This document shows positions 33,823 to 42,338 of a stretch of DNA of 57,429 nt, in pieces. The notes beneath the pieces were generated by a model. It had not been told where the DNA came from, did not search any database, and worked only from the letters and a program-made list of their open reading frames with translations. This DNA is from JBFWUW01 sp050247075 (GTDB lineage Bacteria > Planctomycetota > Planctomycetia > Pirellulales > JBFWUW01). The position numbers and the translations under genes were made by a program. Positions within the stretch are counted from its first letter, which is position 1; every line of letters starts with the position of its first letter. Where the stretch lies: contig JBFWUW010000045.1 of the NCBI GenBank assembly GCA_050247075.1, forward strand, positions 1 through 57,429, written 5' to 3'.

Positions 33823-35058
33823 CTATTCCGCCCCCAGGTGTTCCGCCGGCACTGTGCGTAAGACTTCCTCCACATTGGTAACGCCTTGCGCCACTTTCAA
33901 CAGGGCCGCGCGGCGGAAGTCGAGCATGCCGTCTTGAATGGCTTGCTGCTCGATGACGGAACCCCGAGCACGGTTGCTGATCAGTTCCCGCAGGCCGCGC
34001 GAGATGGTCATGACCTCGAACACTCCAGTACGGCCGGCAAAGCGGGTTTGGCGGCAGTCGTCACAACCGTTGGACGTGTAAATAAGGTTTCCCTCGCCTG
34101 GCTCCAACCAGGGCCTGACATCGTCAAAGGTGTGGGGCGCCACGGACAGATCCAGCTCGATACGGCACTTGGGACATAAAGTGCGCACCAGTCGCTGGGC
34201 GACAACCCCCAGCAACCCGGTCGCCAGAAAGTGCGGATGGACGCCCAGGCTGAGCATCGACTGTACCGCTCCGGCAGCGACAGGCGCATGCAGCGTGGCC
34301 AAAACCAAATGGCCGCTATTGGCCGCGCGAACCGCCGTCTCGGCGGTCAGCACGTCGCGAATCTCGCCGATCATGATGACGTCAGGAGCTTGCCGCAGCA
34401 CGCTGCGCAGTAACTCGGGAAAGTCCACGTCGATCTTAAGATTGATCTGGGACTGCCGCACTCCATCCATCTGGAACTCAATCGGATCCTCGATCGTGTT
34501 GATCTTGCGCTCGCCATTCATCAGCGAATGCAAACAGGCGTACAGAGTCGTGGTCTTGCCTGACCCCGTGGGGCCAGTTACCAGGATCAGCCCGCTAGGA
34601 CGGGCCAGCAGGTCCTGCAACGTATTGCGCTGTGGGCGCAAGAATCCCAGGCCATCCAGGCTGCGTAGCTGCGAATCGCGAATCAAGATTCGCAGGCTCA
34701 TATCCTCGCCGTAGAGCGTGGGGATGGTACTCACACGCAAGTCCACGCTGCGCTTGCCGCCGGTGCGGCGGACCCATCTGCCATCTTGCGGAACGCGGCG
34801 TTCGGCGACGTTCATGCCGCACATGGCCTTGATATGGCTGATGAAGCGCCGGCCTTGCTCGGAGCTGATCGTCCGCAGGGAACGCGTGATCCCCAAGTGA
34901 CGGATCATGACTCCCGTGTCGCGTTCGTTGCAGGCCAGAAACAAGTCGCTAACATTCTGATCCGTGACCAGATCAATGAGGGCGGCGACTCCTTGTTCGG
35001 CATCGAGGTCGTACCACTCGGCCGGTTGAAAATTGACGGCGGATTCGGTGCTGCTCAT
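33823..35058 (-). CDS. GspE/PilB-family secretion or pilus ATPase
   Basis: 411 residues. Walker A GPTGSGKT at 162-169, Asp box region TIEDPIEFQ, Walker B IMIGEIRD, His box ATLHAPVA, and a tetracysteine zinc motif (CPKC ... CDDC). This is the assembly ATPase of type II secretion or type IV pili. It lacks the N-terminal ~120-residue domain that docks full-length GspE/PilB to the inner membrane platform. Its start overlaps (ATGA) the stop of a STAS-domain gene, an uncommon pairing. Confidence 0.9.
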   Translation of the reverse strand: MSSTESAVNFQPAEWYDLDAEQGVAALIDLVTDQNVSDLFLACNERDTGVMIRHLGITRSLRTISSEQGRRFISHIKAMCGMNVAERRVPQDGRWVRRTGGKRSVDLRVSTIPTLYGEDMSLRILIRDSQLRSLDGLGFLRPQRNTLQDLLARPSGLILVTGPTGSGKTTTLYACLHSLMNGERKINTIEDPIEFQMDGVRQSQINLKIDVDFPELLRSVLRQAPDVIMIGEIRDVLTAETAVRAANSGHLVLATLHAPVAAGAVQSMLSLGVHPHFLATGLLGVVAQRLVRTLCPKCRIELDLSVAPHTFDDVRPWLEPGEGNLIYTSNGCDDCRQTRFAGRTGVFEVMTISRGLRELISNRARGSVIEQQAIQDGMLDFRRAALLKVAQGVTNVEEVLRTVPAEHLGAE

Positions 35059-35411
35059 GCGCTCGCTCCCGTGGCTACCGTGTGGGCGGCCGCCAGACTC
35101 TCGGCCAGATTAAAGACCTTGTTGAGTTGTAGTATCTTTATCACATGCAAAATCGTCGGCGGAACGGAATGCAAGACCATCACGCCGCCATCTTCGCGAA
35201 AGCGCTTGTGGCATTTGAGCAGCCAAGCTACTCCCAAAGAGTCGATCGACTCAGCCCGATCTAGCCCCAACAGCAGCTTCCATGTGTAGGCGTCTTCGCC
35301 CAGCAAGGCCACGAAAGGATCGCCCACTTCTGCTAGCTCTTGCTGACAGATCCGGCCTTGCAACTCCATCCGCAGAACGCCGCCGTCTTGCGAGACGACT
35401 TTCAACAACAT
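35055..35411 (-). CDS. STAS-domain protein (anti-sigma factor antagonist-like)
   Basis: 118 residues from ATG 35411. The pattern VLRMELQGRI, then LLLGLDRAESIDSLGVAWLL and KCHKRFREDGGVMVLHSVPP, ILHVIKILQLNKVFNL, matches STAS domains. The usual phosphorylatable Ser region reads AESIDSLG. STAS proteins act as switch partners of kinases or bind nucleotides and lipids. Translation is coupled (ATGA) to the GspE-like ATPase, suggesting the STAS protein tunes that ATPase or its system. Confidence 0.75.
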   Translation of the reverse strand: MLLKVVSQDGGVLRMELQGRICQQELAEVGDPFVALLGEDAYTWKLLLGLDRAESIDSLGVAWLLKCHKRFREDGGVMVLHSVPPTILHVIKILQLNKVFNLAESLAAAHTVATGASA

Positions 35412-35692
35412 GTAAACATCTCCCGATTCCGCCCGGGGATTATTAGCCGGGAACGACAGTTGGCGATCTCGCAAAGCAAGGCCCGACGGACAAGGCGCAT
35501 AACTTGCCGTTTTCGCGCCACGTCCGACGTGGAGGTAAGTACCTGGGGTGACTTGGAAAATGGAGTACAAGCCAACCGGAAACGCCTGGCGAATTCGGCC
35601 AGCCGTCGAAATGTCAGGCGTATTTGAATGGATGGCTACAGGGAATGCAAGCCATTGGCGGGAAGCGAGAATTCGCCGGCAAGCCCAGCCGG

Positions 35693-35971
35693 CTATTTGC
35701 CCGGTGTCGAATCGACACGTGGTTTGTTGGCCGTACCCAACGGGCGTAGGGTGCTCTTCTTAATCGCCGGAATGGCCGAGGGCAAAACGGCGTCGGTACG
35801 CACTCGCTCGCCAGAACCGGCCGATGGCGTGCTTTCGTCCTGGACCGGCACTGCGGCCACGGGGTTGTCGATGCGTGTCGCCATGCCCTCGATAACGCGC
35901 GCGACGCGGCTGCCGTTGGCTGCCAGGCGGGCGTTTAGCTGGCTGATCCGTGGAAGCAAATGGTCAAGCAT
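35693..35971 (-). CDS. Small hypothetical protein, 92 residues
   Basis: The start is supported by GAAGG a few bases upstream. Residues 1-35 could form a helix (LLPRISQLNARLAANGSRVA); the remainder is Pro/Ser/Lys-rich and probably disordered. No family recognised. It precedes the STAS/ATPase pair on the same strand with a 280-bp gap that shows no gene. Confidence 0.45.
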   Translation of the reverse strand: MLDHLLPRISQLNARLAANGSRVARVIEGMATRIDNPVAAVPVQDESTPSAGSGERVRTDAVLPSAIPAIKKSTLRPLGTANKPRVDSTPGK

Positions 35972-36247
35972 GGCCTTCTCTTAACTTAGGGTGTCAAGCC
36001 GGTCTTTGTCTGTGGAAAAAGGGCCAGAACACAAGCGCGGCTTCCACCAACTCTAGGTCGCAGCACGGACTCCAGCGGTCACCTAGCAATCATCGGCAAG
36101 AAATGCCGTGAAGGCCAAAGCCGTCGCCAGCGGAATAACCGCTAGAAGTGTCGCCAGCGGCCTTGTTTCCGCCGCCGGTCTCTGGCCGGCAGCCTCGTCC
36201 AATCCGGCCCCGCACGCCTGCTGGCGTGCGGGGTGTCTGGCCGCCGG

Positions 36248-36586
36248 CTACGCCGCGCGCCGTCGCACGCGGGCAGCCCTTTGAATCCGCAGCACTTCGT
36301 CCAGAAGCTTCTCCACAACCCCCTCGGCTGCTTGCGAAATGATGTCCGTCCGCGCGGCCGCGCGAATGCCGCGAGAACGCAGCGCCTCGGCCGTTATCCA
36401 GGGGGTGACCGTCTGTGTGGCCCACACGCGGATATAACCTCGGGCCTCGGCCGAGGTCATTTCCAGCACGCGAGGGTTGACGCGGTCCCACACACTGGGA
36501 CAACTTCGCTGAGCGACGTCGCAGGCCAATGCGGCCACCTTGCGCGTGCCGCGAAGGCCGAACAAAGACTCCATTGCATCAATCAT
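36248..36586 (-). CDS. Small hypothetical helical protein, 112 residues
   Basis: GGAAAGGAAG just upstream of ATG 36586 is a good ribosome binding site. The product looks helical, has three Cys in the first third, a motif SAEARGYIRVWATQTV in the middle and an Arg/Ala-rich C-terminus (RAARVRRRAA). No family recognised, though the composition and position suggest a planctomycete-specific protein. It stands upstream of the STAS/ATPase group on the same strand. Confidence 0.55.
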   Translation of the reverse strand: MIDAMESLFGLRGTRKVAALACDVAQRSCPSVWDRVNPRVLEMTSAEARGYIRVWATQTVTPWITAEALRSRGIRAAARTDIISQAAEGVVEKLLDEVLRIQRAARVRRRAA

Positions 36587-37101
36587 GGGCTTCCTTTCCT
36601 GATGCCAGGCGGCGCATCCGTGCCGCGAGATTCCAGCCAGTTGATGGCTCCCTGCCAGTCAAAGCACTCCGTCCGATCCGTTCGCCTGTTGCCAACGACT
36701 TATCCATCTTCTCCAATACTATCCATCGAACCTTTGCTAGCAGACACTTCAGCGAAAGTGGGGGAATGGGGAAGAGAGTGGGGAATGGTGAGTGTTGAGT
36801 GCCGAATGCGGCGTATCGCCGTCGGAAACGGCTCCTACGTAACGTGTGCCGGTAGGAGGCGATTCCATCGCCAATGGGCCTGTAGGAGCCGTCTCCGACG
36901 GCGATATTGCGGCTTCAATGCGGTATGATTGGGTGGAATGCCATAGGCTCCCGTAAGAATTGCCGCCGCGTTTCCGCAAGTAAAAGCGGCTGCAATCCGG
37001 GCGATAGCCCCGAAGACCCCTCGCGGTGAGAAAGAGGGTTGCCGTACAATGAGACAGCGAATTCCTGTGTTTCGTTGGGTTTGCTTGCCAAAAGGTTCCC
37101 T
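36587..37101. other. 515-bp intergenic region with three hairpin repeats and three stem-loops
   Basis: No gene is supported. It holds hairpin-repeat cores at 36818-36832, 36858-36872 and 36888-36902, a low-complexity GTGAGTGTTGAGTGCCGAAT-like stretch at about 36788-36808, and then three consecutive stem-loops at 36965-36990, 36999-37010 and 37018-37038 ahead of the next gene. The last three could be a structured leader RNA, but no known class was recognised. Confidence 0.6.
36818..36902. repeat. Cluster of three hairpin-repeat copies
   Basis: Cores at 36818-36832 (GCCGTC-GGA-AACGGC), 36858-36872 (GGCGAT-TCC-ATCGCC) and 36888-36902 (GCCGTC-TCC-GACGGC). The first is inverted relative to the other two. 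The flanking GTAGGAG is kept in all. Confidence 0.85.
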
Positions 37102-37284
37102 ATGAATGGGATCGATAAGGTTTTGTTTTCCGTCGCGGGTCTGATCGCCGTCAGTGCGCTGGTCGGCTTGATGGTTCGCCGCCGCGACCGATTGGTGGAA
37201 AAATTTCGCCTGGAAATTGCCGAGGAAAAGCAGCGACTGGCCAAGCAGAAAAAACCGCCGACAGACCAACGAACAGCCGCCTAG
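37102..37284 (+). CDS. Small single-pass membrane protein, 60 residues
   Basis: From ATG 37102, with AAGG upstream. One transmembrane helix (about residues 7-24, LFSVAGLIAVSALVGLMV) is followed by a charged helix rich in Arg, Lys and Glu (about 26-52) that could form a coiled coil. No family recognised. It lies 81 bp before miaB on the same strand, with a hairpin repeat in between. Confidence 0.6.
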   Translation: MNGIDKVLFSVAGLIAVSALVGLMVRRRDRLVEKFRLEIAEEKQRLAKQKKPPTDQRTAA

Positions 37285-37295
37285 CTTTTTTAAAA

Positions 37296-37310
37296 GGCGA
37301 TTCCATCGCC
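37296..37310. repeat. Hairpin repeat copy between the small membrane gene and miaB
   Basis: Perfect GGCGAT-TCC-ATCGCC core. A TTTTTT run lies just upstream on the plus strand, not downstream, so it does not have the order of a rho-independent terminator for the gene before it. Confidence 0.8.
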
Positions 37311-37365
37311 GATGATGCTGTAACCTGTCGCCCCCTCTAGTTCCGCCCTGGAACCAAACGAAACT

Positions 37366-38796
37366 ATGTCAAAGCGACTCTATATTGAAACCGTCGGCTG
37401 CCAGATGAACATGCTGGACAGCGAACTTGTCGTGGCCAGCCTGCGCAAGCAAGGCTACACGCTAGTGGATACGCCACAACTGGCCGATACGATCCTCTTC
37501 AATACCTGCAGCGTTCGCCAACATGCCGAAGACAAGATCTACAGTGCTCTCGGCCGCCTCAAACACGCCAAGCAGGAAAACCCCGGCAAGATCATTGGTG
37601 TCTTGGGCTGCATGGCGCAAAAGGACCAGGATTCCATCTTTCGCCGAGCGCCGTTCGTCGATTTGATCGTGGGACCAGGCCAGTTGCATCAATTACCCAC
37701 GCTGTTGGAGGAAATCGCCGCCGGTGGCGGGCCGCGGATGGAAGTCAGCCTTGACCGCAAGGGAGGCTCTCGCGACGCGGTCGAACAAAGCTTTGAAAGC
37801 TACGACCCCCTTCGCGATCCGGAAATGCGCCCCACGCCGCACCAAGCTTTCGTGCGGATCATGATCGGCTGCGACAAGTTTTGCACGTACTGCATCGTCC
37901 CCAAGGTCCGCGGTCCCGAACAAAGCCGCCCCGCCGCCGAGATCGAAGCCGAAGTCCGCCGCCTGGCGGCGGAAGGCTGCCGCGAGGTGACCTTGCTGGG
38001 ACAAACGGTCAACAGCTACCAGCACACGGCTGGCGGCCGCACCACGCGGTTGTCCGACCTGTTGGCCCGCCTGCACGAGATCGAGGGAATCTGGCGAATC
38101 AAATTCGTCACCAACTATCCCAAGGACATGACCCAAGACCTGCTCCAGGCCATTCGCGATCTGCCCAAGGTGGCCCGCTACCTGCATGTTCCGGTGCAAA
38201 GCGGTTCCAACGCGGTGCTGCAGCGTATGAAACGGGGCTACACCGTCGAGCAATACCGCGAAATGCAAGCCAGAATCCGCGAGACCCTGCCTGAGGCGTC
38301 CGTCACCAGCGATTTTATCGTCGGTTTTTGCGGCGAGACCGAAGAAGACTTCCTGCAATCGGTGGAACTGCTGCGGGAGTCACGTTTCAAGAATAGCTTC
38401 ATTTTTAAGTACAGCCCCCGCGAAGGGACGAAAGGTTTTGAGCTTTATCCGGATGATGTCTCCGACGAGGACAAACGGAGGCGGAATAACATCTTGCTCG
38501 ACGTACAAGACACCATCAGCGAGGAAGACAATATCGCTTTTGTTGGCCGCCGCGTGGAAGTGCTGGTAGAAGGCCCCAGTAAAACCAGCCAAAAACATGA
38601 CGACGGCGGCCCGCACGTGCAGTTGACGGGCCGCACCAGTTGCGACCGGATCGTCGTGTTCGACGGAAATCGCCGCCAGATCGGCCAGATCGTGCCGGTG
38701 CGGGTGTTCGATACCAGCCCTTTTACCCTTTTCGGTGCCATCGAGACGCAACACGTCGGCCCCGAAGTCTTCAACCTGGCACCGCTGACCGGGTGA
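37366..38796 (+). CDS. miaB: tRNA-2-methylthio-N6-dimethylallyladenosine synthase
   Basis: 476 residues. N-terminal UPF0004 domain with Cys12, Cys48 and Cys82 as cluster ligands (ETVGCQMN, FNTCSVR, GVLGCMAQ). Radical SAM motif CDKFCTYC near 165, followed by VPKVRGPEQSR and VTLLGQTVNSYQH. A C-terminal TRAM domain binds tRNA. MiaB methylthiolates A37 of tRNAs reading U-starting codons, using two 4Fe-4S clusters and SAM. Full length and intact. Confidence 0.95.
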   Translation: MSKRLYIETVGCQMNMLDSELVVASLRKQGYTLVDTPQLADTILFNTCSVRQHAEDKIYSALGRLKHAKQENPGKIIGVLGCMAQKDQDSIFRRAPFVDLIVGPGQLHQLPTLLEEIAAGGGPRMEVSLDRKGGSRDAVEQSFESYDPLRDPEMRPTPHQAFVRIMIGCDKFCTYCIVPKVRGPEQSRPAAEIEAEVRRLAAEGCREVTLLGQTVNSYQHTAGGRTTRLSDLLARLHEIEGIWRIKFVTNYPKDMTQDLLQAIRDLPKVARYLHVPVQSGSNAVLQRMKRGYTVEQYREMQARIRETLPEASVTSDFIVGFCGETEEDFLQSVELLRESRFKNSFIFKYSPREGTKGFELYPDDVSDEDKRRRNNILLDVQDTISEEDNIAFVGRRVEVLVEGPSKTSQKHDDGGPHVQLTGRTSCDRIVVFDGNRRQIGQIVPVRVFDTSPFTLFGAIETQHVGPEVFNLAPLTG

Positions 38797-38817
38797 TTTG
38801 CCGCCATGTCTGTAGGA

Positions 38818-38902
38818 GGCGATTCCATCGCCGATGGCGGCGTAAGACGACGTGCCAATCGGCGTTGGAGACGTCTCCTACAGTTTCGGCGATGGAATCG
38901 CC
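38818..38902. repeat. Hairpin-repeat pair in inverted orientation
   Basis: Cores at 38818-38832 (GGCGAT-TCC-ATCGCC) and 38888-38902 (GGCGAT-GGA-ATCGCC) face each other. Between them, at 38858-38880, is a degenerate member containing the palindrome GGAGACGTCTCC. The flanks TGTAGGAG and CTCCTACA are retained, so the whole block can also pair with itself. Confidence 0.85.
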
Positions 38903-39076
38903 TCCTACAAATTCGAGCGCCGCCAGGCATTGCACGGCAGCGACTGGCGGGCTTTACTGGTAGTGGTTGGCGGAAGCATTCCTTACACTCTTTAGATGGC
39001 ACCACGAACGGCGGCAATGTCCGTCGTTTGATGCCGTTGCCATTGCACGCCACTCGCTTTGCCAACATTGCCCGCC

Positions 39077-42000
39077 ATGCTGATTGAAGACTTGCAAAGT
39101 ATTCTGGACGATCCGGCTGTCGCCGAGAAACGTCTGGCCGCTTGCGGCTTGTGTGACATCCGCCGCGCGCAGCATAACTTGCTCAAGATCGCCGAGTCAG
39201 GCGTCACACTCGATTTGCTGGCCGACATATTGCGGCAACTGGCTGAACAGTTGCCGCGCGTCAGCGATCCCGACATGGCGTTGAACAACCTGGAGCGGTT
39301 CTTCACGGCGGCGCGCAATCCGCTATCGTTGGCCACGCTGTTCGAACGCGACCGCGATGCCCTACCGGTGTTGCTGCGGATATTTTCAACCAGCCAGCAT
39401 CTGAGCGACGTCCTGATTACCGATGGCGAAAGCTATGACCTGCTGCGGATGACCGATGGCGAACCAGTCGCCCGCGAGACACTGGTGGCTGAAATCAGCG
39501 CCGAGATTAAGGCCCTTTCCGACGAACGGACGGTCAAGGCGGCCTTGCGGCGCATTAAACGCCGCGAGACATTGCGCATTTGCTACGGCGACATGATTCG
39601 CGACCAGAGCCTGTCGGTAGTGACGGCGCAGATTTCTCACCTGGCCGATGCGCTGCTGCACGCGGCCGTGGGGGCAACGCGCCGCTGGCTGGAAGCCAAA
39701 CGGGGAGTTCCTCGCCTGGCGGACGGCAACCGCGCCCGGTTCACCGTCTTGGCGATGGGCAAGCTGGGGGGCGTCGAACTTAACTACTCCAGCGATATCG
39801 ACCTGATCTTTCTCTACGAAGGGGACGGCCAGACCGATGGGCCGCGTCCGCAGTCCAACCGCGAGTACTTCGAGCGGCTGGCGCGAGATGCCGTCAAACT
39901 GCTAACGGAGGTCACCGACCTGGGTTACGTCTACCGCGTCGATCTGCGTTTGCGGCCCCAAGGCCAACAAGGGCCGATGGTTCCCAATATCGAAAGTGCG
40001 CTCAACTATTACGATGTGCTGGGCCGCACATGGGAACGCCAAGCTTACGTGAAGGCCCGCCCCTGTGCTGGCGATATCGACTTGGGGCAGGAGTTCTTGA
40101 CCCAACTGGAACCCTGGATCTATCGCCGCTACCTGGGACTGGCCGACATCGGCGGAATCAAAGCGCTGAAACGCCGCATCGAACAGCGTACCACGCGCGA
40201 GGGCGATGAAACCCGCGACGTGAAAACGGGCCACGGCGGCATCCGCGATATCGAGTTCTCGATCCAGTTCTTGCAACTGCTCAACGGCGGCGACTTGCCA
40301 GAGGTGCGCACCGGCAACACCTTGGAAGCCATGGCCCGGTTGGAGCAGGCGGGCTGCCTGACACCGCAAGAGCACGCGCTGTTGCAACGGCACTATACGT
40401 TTCTGCGTAGGATCGAACACCGCCTGCAGATCATGTTTGACCTGCAAACGCATCTCATGCCGGACCAGCCCGACGAGGTCCAAAAGCTGGCCAAACGGCT
40501 AGACTACCAGGACCACAACGGTACGCCCGCGCGAGAGGCCTTTGAAGCGGACTACCGCACGCAGACCGGCCTCAATCGCAAGATTCTGAACCATTTGCTG
40601 CACGATGCCTTTAGCGGAGACGCTACCGCCGAACCGGAAGTCGATCTGATTCTCGACCCCGATCCGCCTCCCGAGCGGATCGCGGAGGTTCTCTCCCGCT
40701 ATGGCTTCAAGGACGTTGTCGGCGCGTATCAAAACCTGATGGCCTTGGCGACGGAAAAGATCCGCTTCTTGTCGACCCGCCGCTGCCGGCACTTTTTGGC
40801 CTCGATTGCTCCTCGTCTGTTGCGGGAGATAGCAGCTACGCCCGACCCCGATTCCGCCTTGGTCAACCTGGCCAAGGTCAGCGAATCATTGGGGGGCAAG
40901 GGTGTGCTGTGGGAGCTGTTCAATTCCAACCCGCCGACTTTGCACTTGTATGTCGAGCTATGTGCCTCCAGCCCGTTTCTGTCGGGCTTGATGGTCAGCA
41001 ATCCCGGCATGGTGGACGAATTGCTGGACAGCCTGGTTCTGAACAAGCTGCCCACGCTGGCCGGCCTGAAAGGAGCCTTGGCCGAGCTGTGCCGTGGCGC
41101 CGAAGATCTCGATCCGATCCTGCACAGTTTCAAGAACGCCCAAAAACTAAGCGTGGGTGTCCGCGACATCTTGGGCAAGGAAGACATTCTGGCCACGACC
41201 GGCGCGCTTTCGGATATCGCCGAAACGTGCCTGGAACAGATCATTCTGGCGGAACAAGAAAAATTGGCGATTAAGCTGGGCGAACCGACCATCGGCGAAG
41301 GGCCGAAGGAAGGCCAGCCATGCGAATTTGTCGTATTGGGGATGGGCAAGTTTGGTGGACGCGAACTCAACTATCACAGTGACCTGGATCTGGTCTTTCT
41401 GTTTCAGGCCGATGGCCCCACCCGGCACACCCGGCGCATCCGCCGCGGCAGCGAAACGACCGCCAATTCGCATTTCTTCAGCGAACTCGGCCAACGAGTC
41501 ATCAAAGTCGCCAGCCGGCTGGGGCCGTTGGGCCGGCTGTACGAAGTCGATGCCCGGCTCCGTCCGACGGGCCGCAACGGGTTGCTGGCCACCAGCTTTT
41601 CCGAGTTCACCCGCTATTTTGCGGAGGGAGCAGGCCAACTCTGGGAGCGGCAGGCGTTGTGCAAGGCACGCGTGGTGTTCGGCTCCGAGGAAATTGCCAG
41701 CGAGGCCCTGGCCGTGGTTCATGCGGCCGCCTACGATCCGCCGTGGCAGCCGGATGATGCGGAGTCGATCCGTCTTATGCGGCTGCGTATGGAAGAGAGC
41801 AGTGGCCGCGGCAACATTAAACGGGGTGCCGGCGGACTGGTCGATATCGAATTTCTGGTGCAAATGCTGCAACTGCGGCACGGCGGCCAACAGCCGCGGG
41901 TGCGCGTCACCAACACGCTCGATGCCCTTGCAGCGTTGACTCAAGCCCGCGTCATGAACGCCGACGACTCAGATTTCCTGACCCGCAGTTACCGTTTTTT

Positions 42001-42205
42001 GCGGACGATCGAAGCCCGGTTGCGGCTGATGAATTCGTCCGCCCGCGACGATCTGCCGGAAGACCCGCTGGAACTCACCAAACTGGCCCGGGCGCTTGGC
42101 TATACCAACGCGGAATCATTTTTAGCCGACGTGCGCCGCACGATGCGCGAGGTCCGCGAACGTTTCGACACGCTTAGCCAAGCGGCTGGTTTTGGCGGAA
42201 AGTGA
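39077..42205 (+). CDS. glnE: Bifunctional glutamine synthetase adenylyltransferase/deadenylyltransferase
   Basis: 1042 residues from ATG 39077 (an upstream TTG at 39059 is possible). Two nucleotidyltransferase halves are visible: MGKLGGVELNYSSDIDLIF near 230 and MGKFGGRELNYHSDLDLVF near 760, each with the Asp-x-Asp metal pair. Each is followed by a helical ARLR-type segment (VDLRLRPQG, VDARLRPTG). The enzyme adds and removes AMP on glutamine synthetase in response to PII and glutamine. Full length; no PII or glnA gene in the window. Confidence 0.95.
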   Translation: MLIEDLQSILDDPAVAEKRLAACGLCDIRRAQHNLLKIAESGVTLDLLADILRQLAEQLPRVSDPDMALNNLERFFTAARNPLSLATLFERDRDALPVLLRIFSTSQHLSDVLITDGESYDLLRMTDGEPVARETLVAEISAEIKALSDERTVKAALRRIKRRETLRICYGDMIRDQSLSVVTAQISHLADALLHAAVGATRRWLEAKRGVPRLADGNRARFTVLAMGKLGGVELNYSSDIDLIFLYEGDGQTDGPRPQSNREYFERLARDAVKLLTEVTDLGYVYRVDLRLRPQGQQGPMVPNIESALNYYDVLGRTWERQAYVKARPCAGDIDLGQEFLTQLEPWIYRRYLGLADIGGIKALKRRIEQRTTREGDETRDVKTGHGGIRDIEFSIQFLQLLNGGDLPEVRTGNTLEAMARLEQAGCLTPQEHALLQRHYTFLRRIEHRLQIMFDLQTHLMPDQPDEVQKLAKRLDYQDHNGTPAREAFEADYRTQTGLNRKILNHLLHDAFSGDATAEPEVDLILDPDPPPERIAEVLSRYGFKDVVGAYQNLMALATEKIRFLSTRRCRHFLASIAPRLLREIAATPDPDSALVNLAKVSESLGGKGVLWELFNSNPPTLHLYVELCASSPFLSGLMVSNPGMVDELLDSLVLNKLPTLAGLKGALAELCRGAEDLDPILHSFKNAQKLSVGVRDILGKEDILATTGALSDIAETCLEQIILAEQEKLAIKLGEPTIGEGPKEGQPCEFVVLGMGKFGGRELNYHSDLDLVFLFQADGPTRHTRRIRRGSETTANSHFFSELGQRVIKVASRLGPLGRLYEVDARLRPTGRNGLLATSFSEFTRYFAEGAGQLWERQALCKARVVFGSEEIASEALAVVHAAAYDPPWQPDDAESIRLMRLRMEESSGRGNIKRGAGGLVDIEFLVQMLQLRHGGQQPRVRVTNTLDALAALTQARVMNADDSDFLTRSYRFLRTIEARLRLMNSSARDDLPEDPLELTKLARALGYTNAESFLADVRRTMREVRERFDTLSQAAGFGGK

Positions 42206-42277
42206 GAAGCCAATCTCTGTCAAGTTTCAGCCGTCAACTTCATGACGTGCCGCGTAGGCCGCCAGCGGCAGTTACAA

Positions 42278-42331
42278 GGCAATTCCATCGGCAATGAGCC
42301 TGTGGGAATCATCTCCGCCAGCGATAAACGC
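42278..42331. repeat. Degenerate hairpin-repeat pair between glnE and the phosphatase gene
   Basis: GGCAATTCCATCGGC, then AATGAGCCTGTGGGAATC and ATCTCCGCCAGCGATAA, aligns end to end with the block 36858-36908 but has lost perfect pairing. It shows that the repeat unit is about 55 bases with two hairpins. Confidence 0.6.
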
Positions 42332-42338
42332 CCTTCTC

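Noticed and set aside
36587..37101. tRNA or known structured RNA in the intergenic region
   Set aside because: No cloverleaf with a T-arm GTTCRA motif and no match to a riboswitch or RNA class that I could recognise.
39059..39076. TTG start for glnE six codons upstream
   Set aside because: ATG 39077 starts a typical N-terminus; no ribosome binding site favours the TTG.
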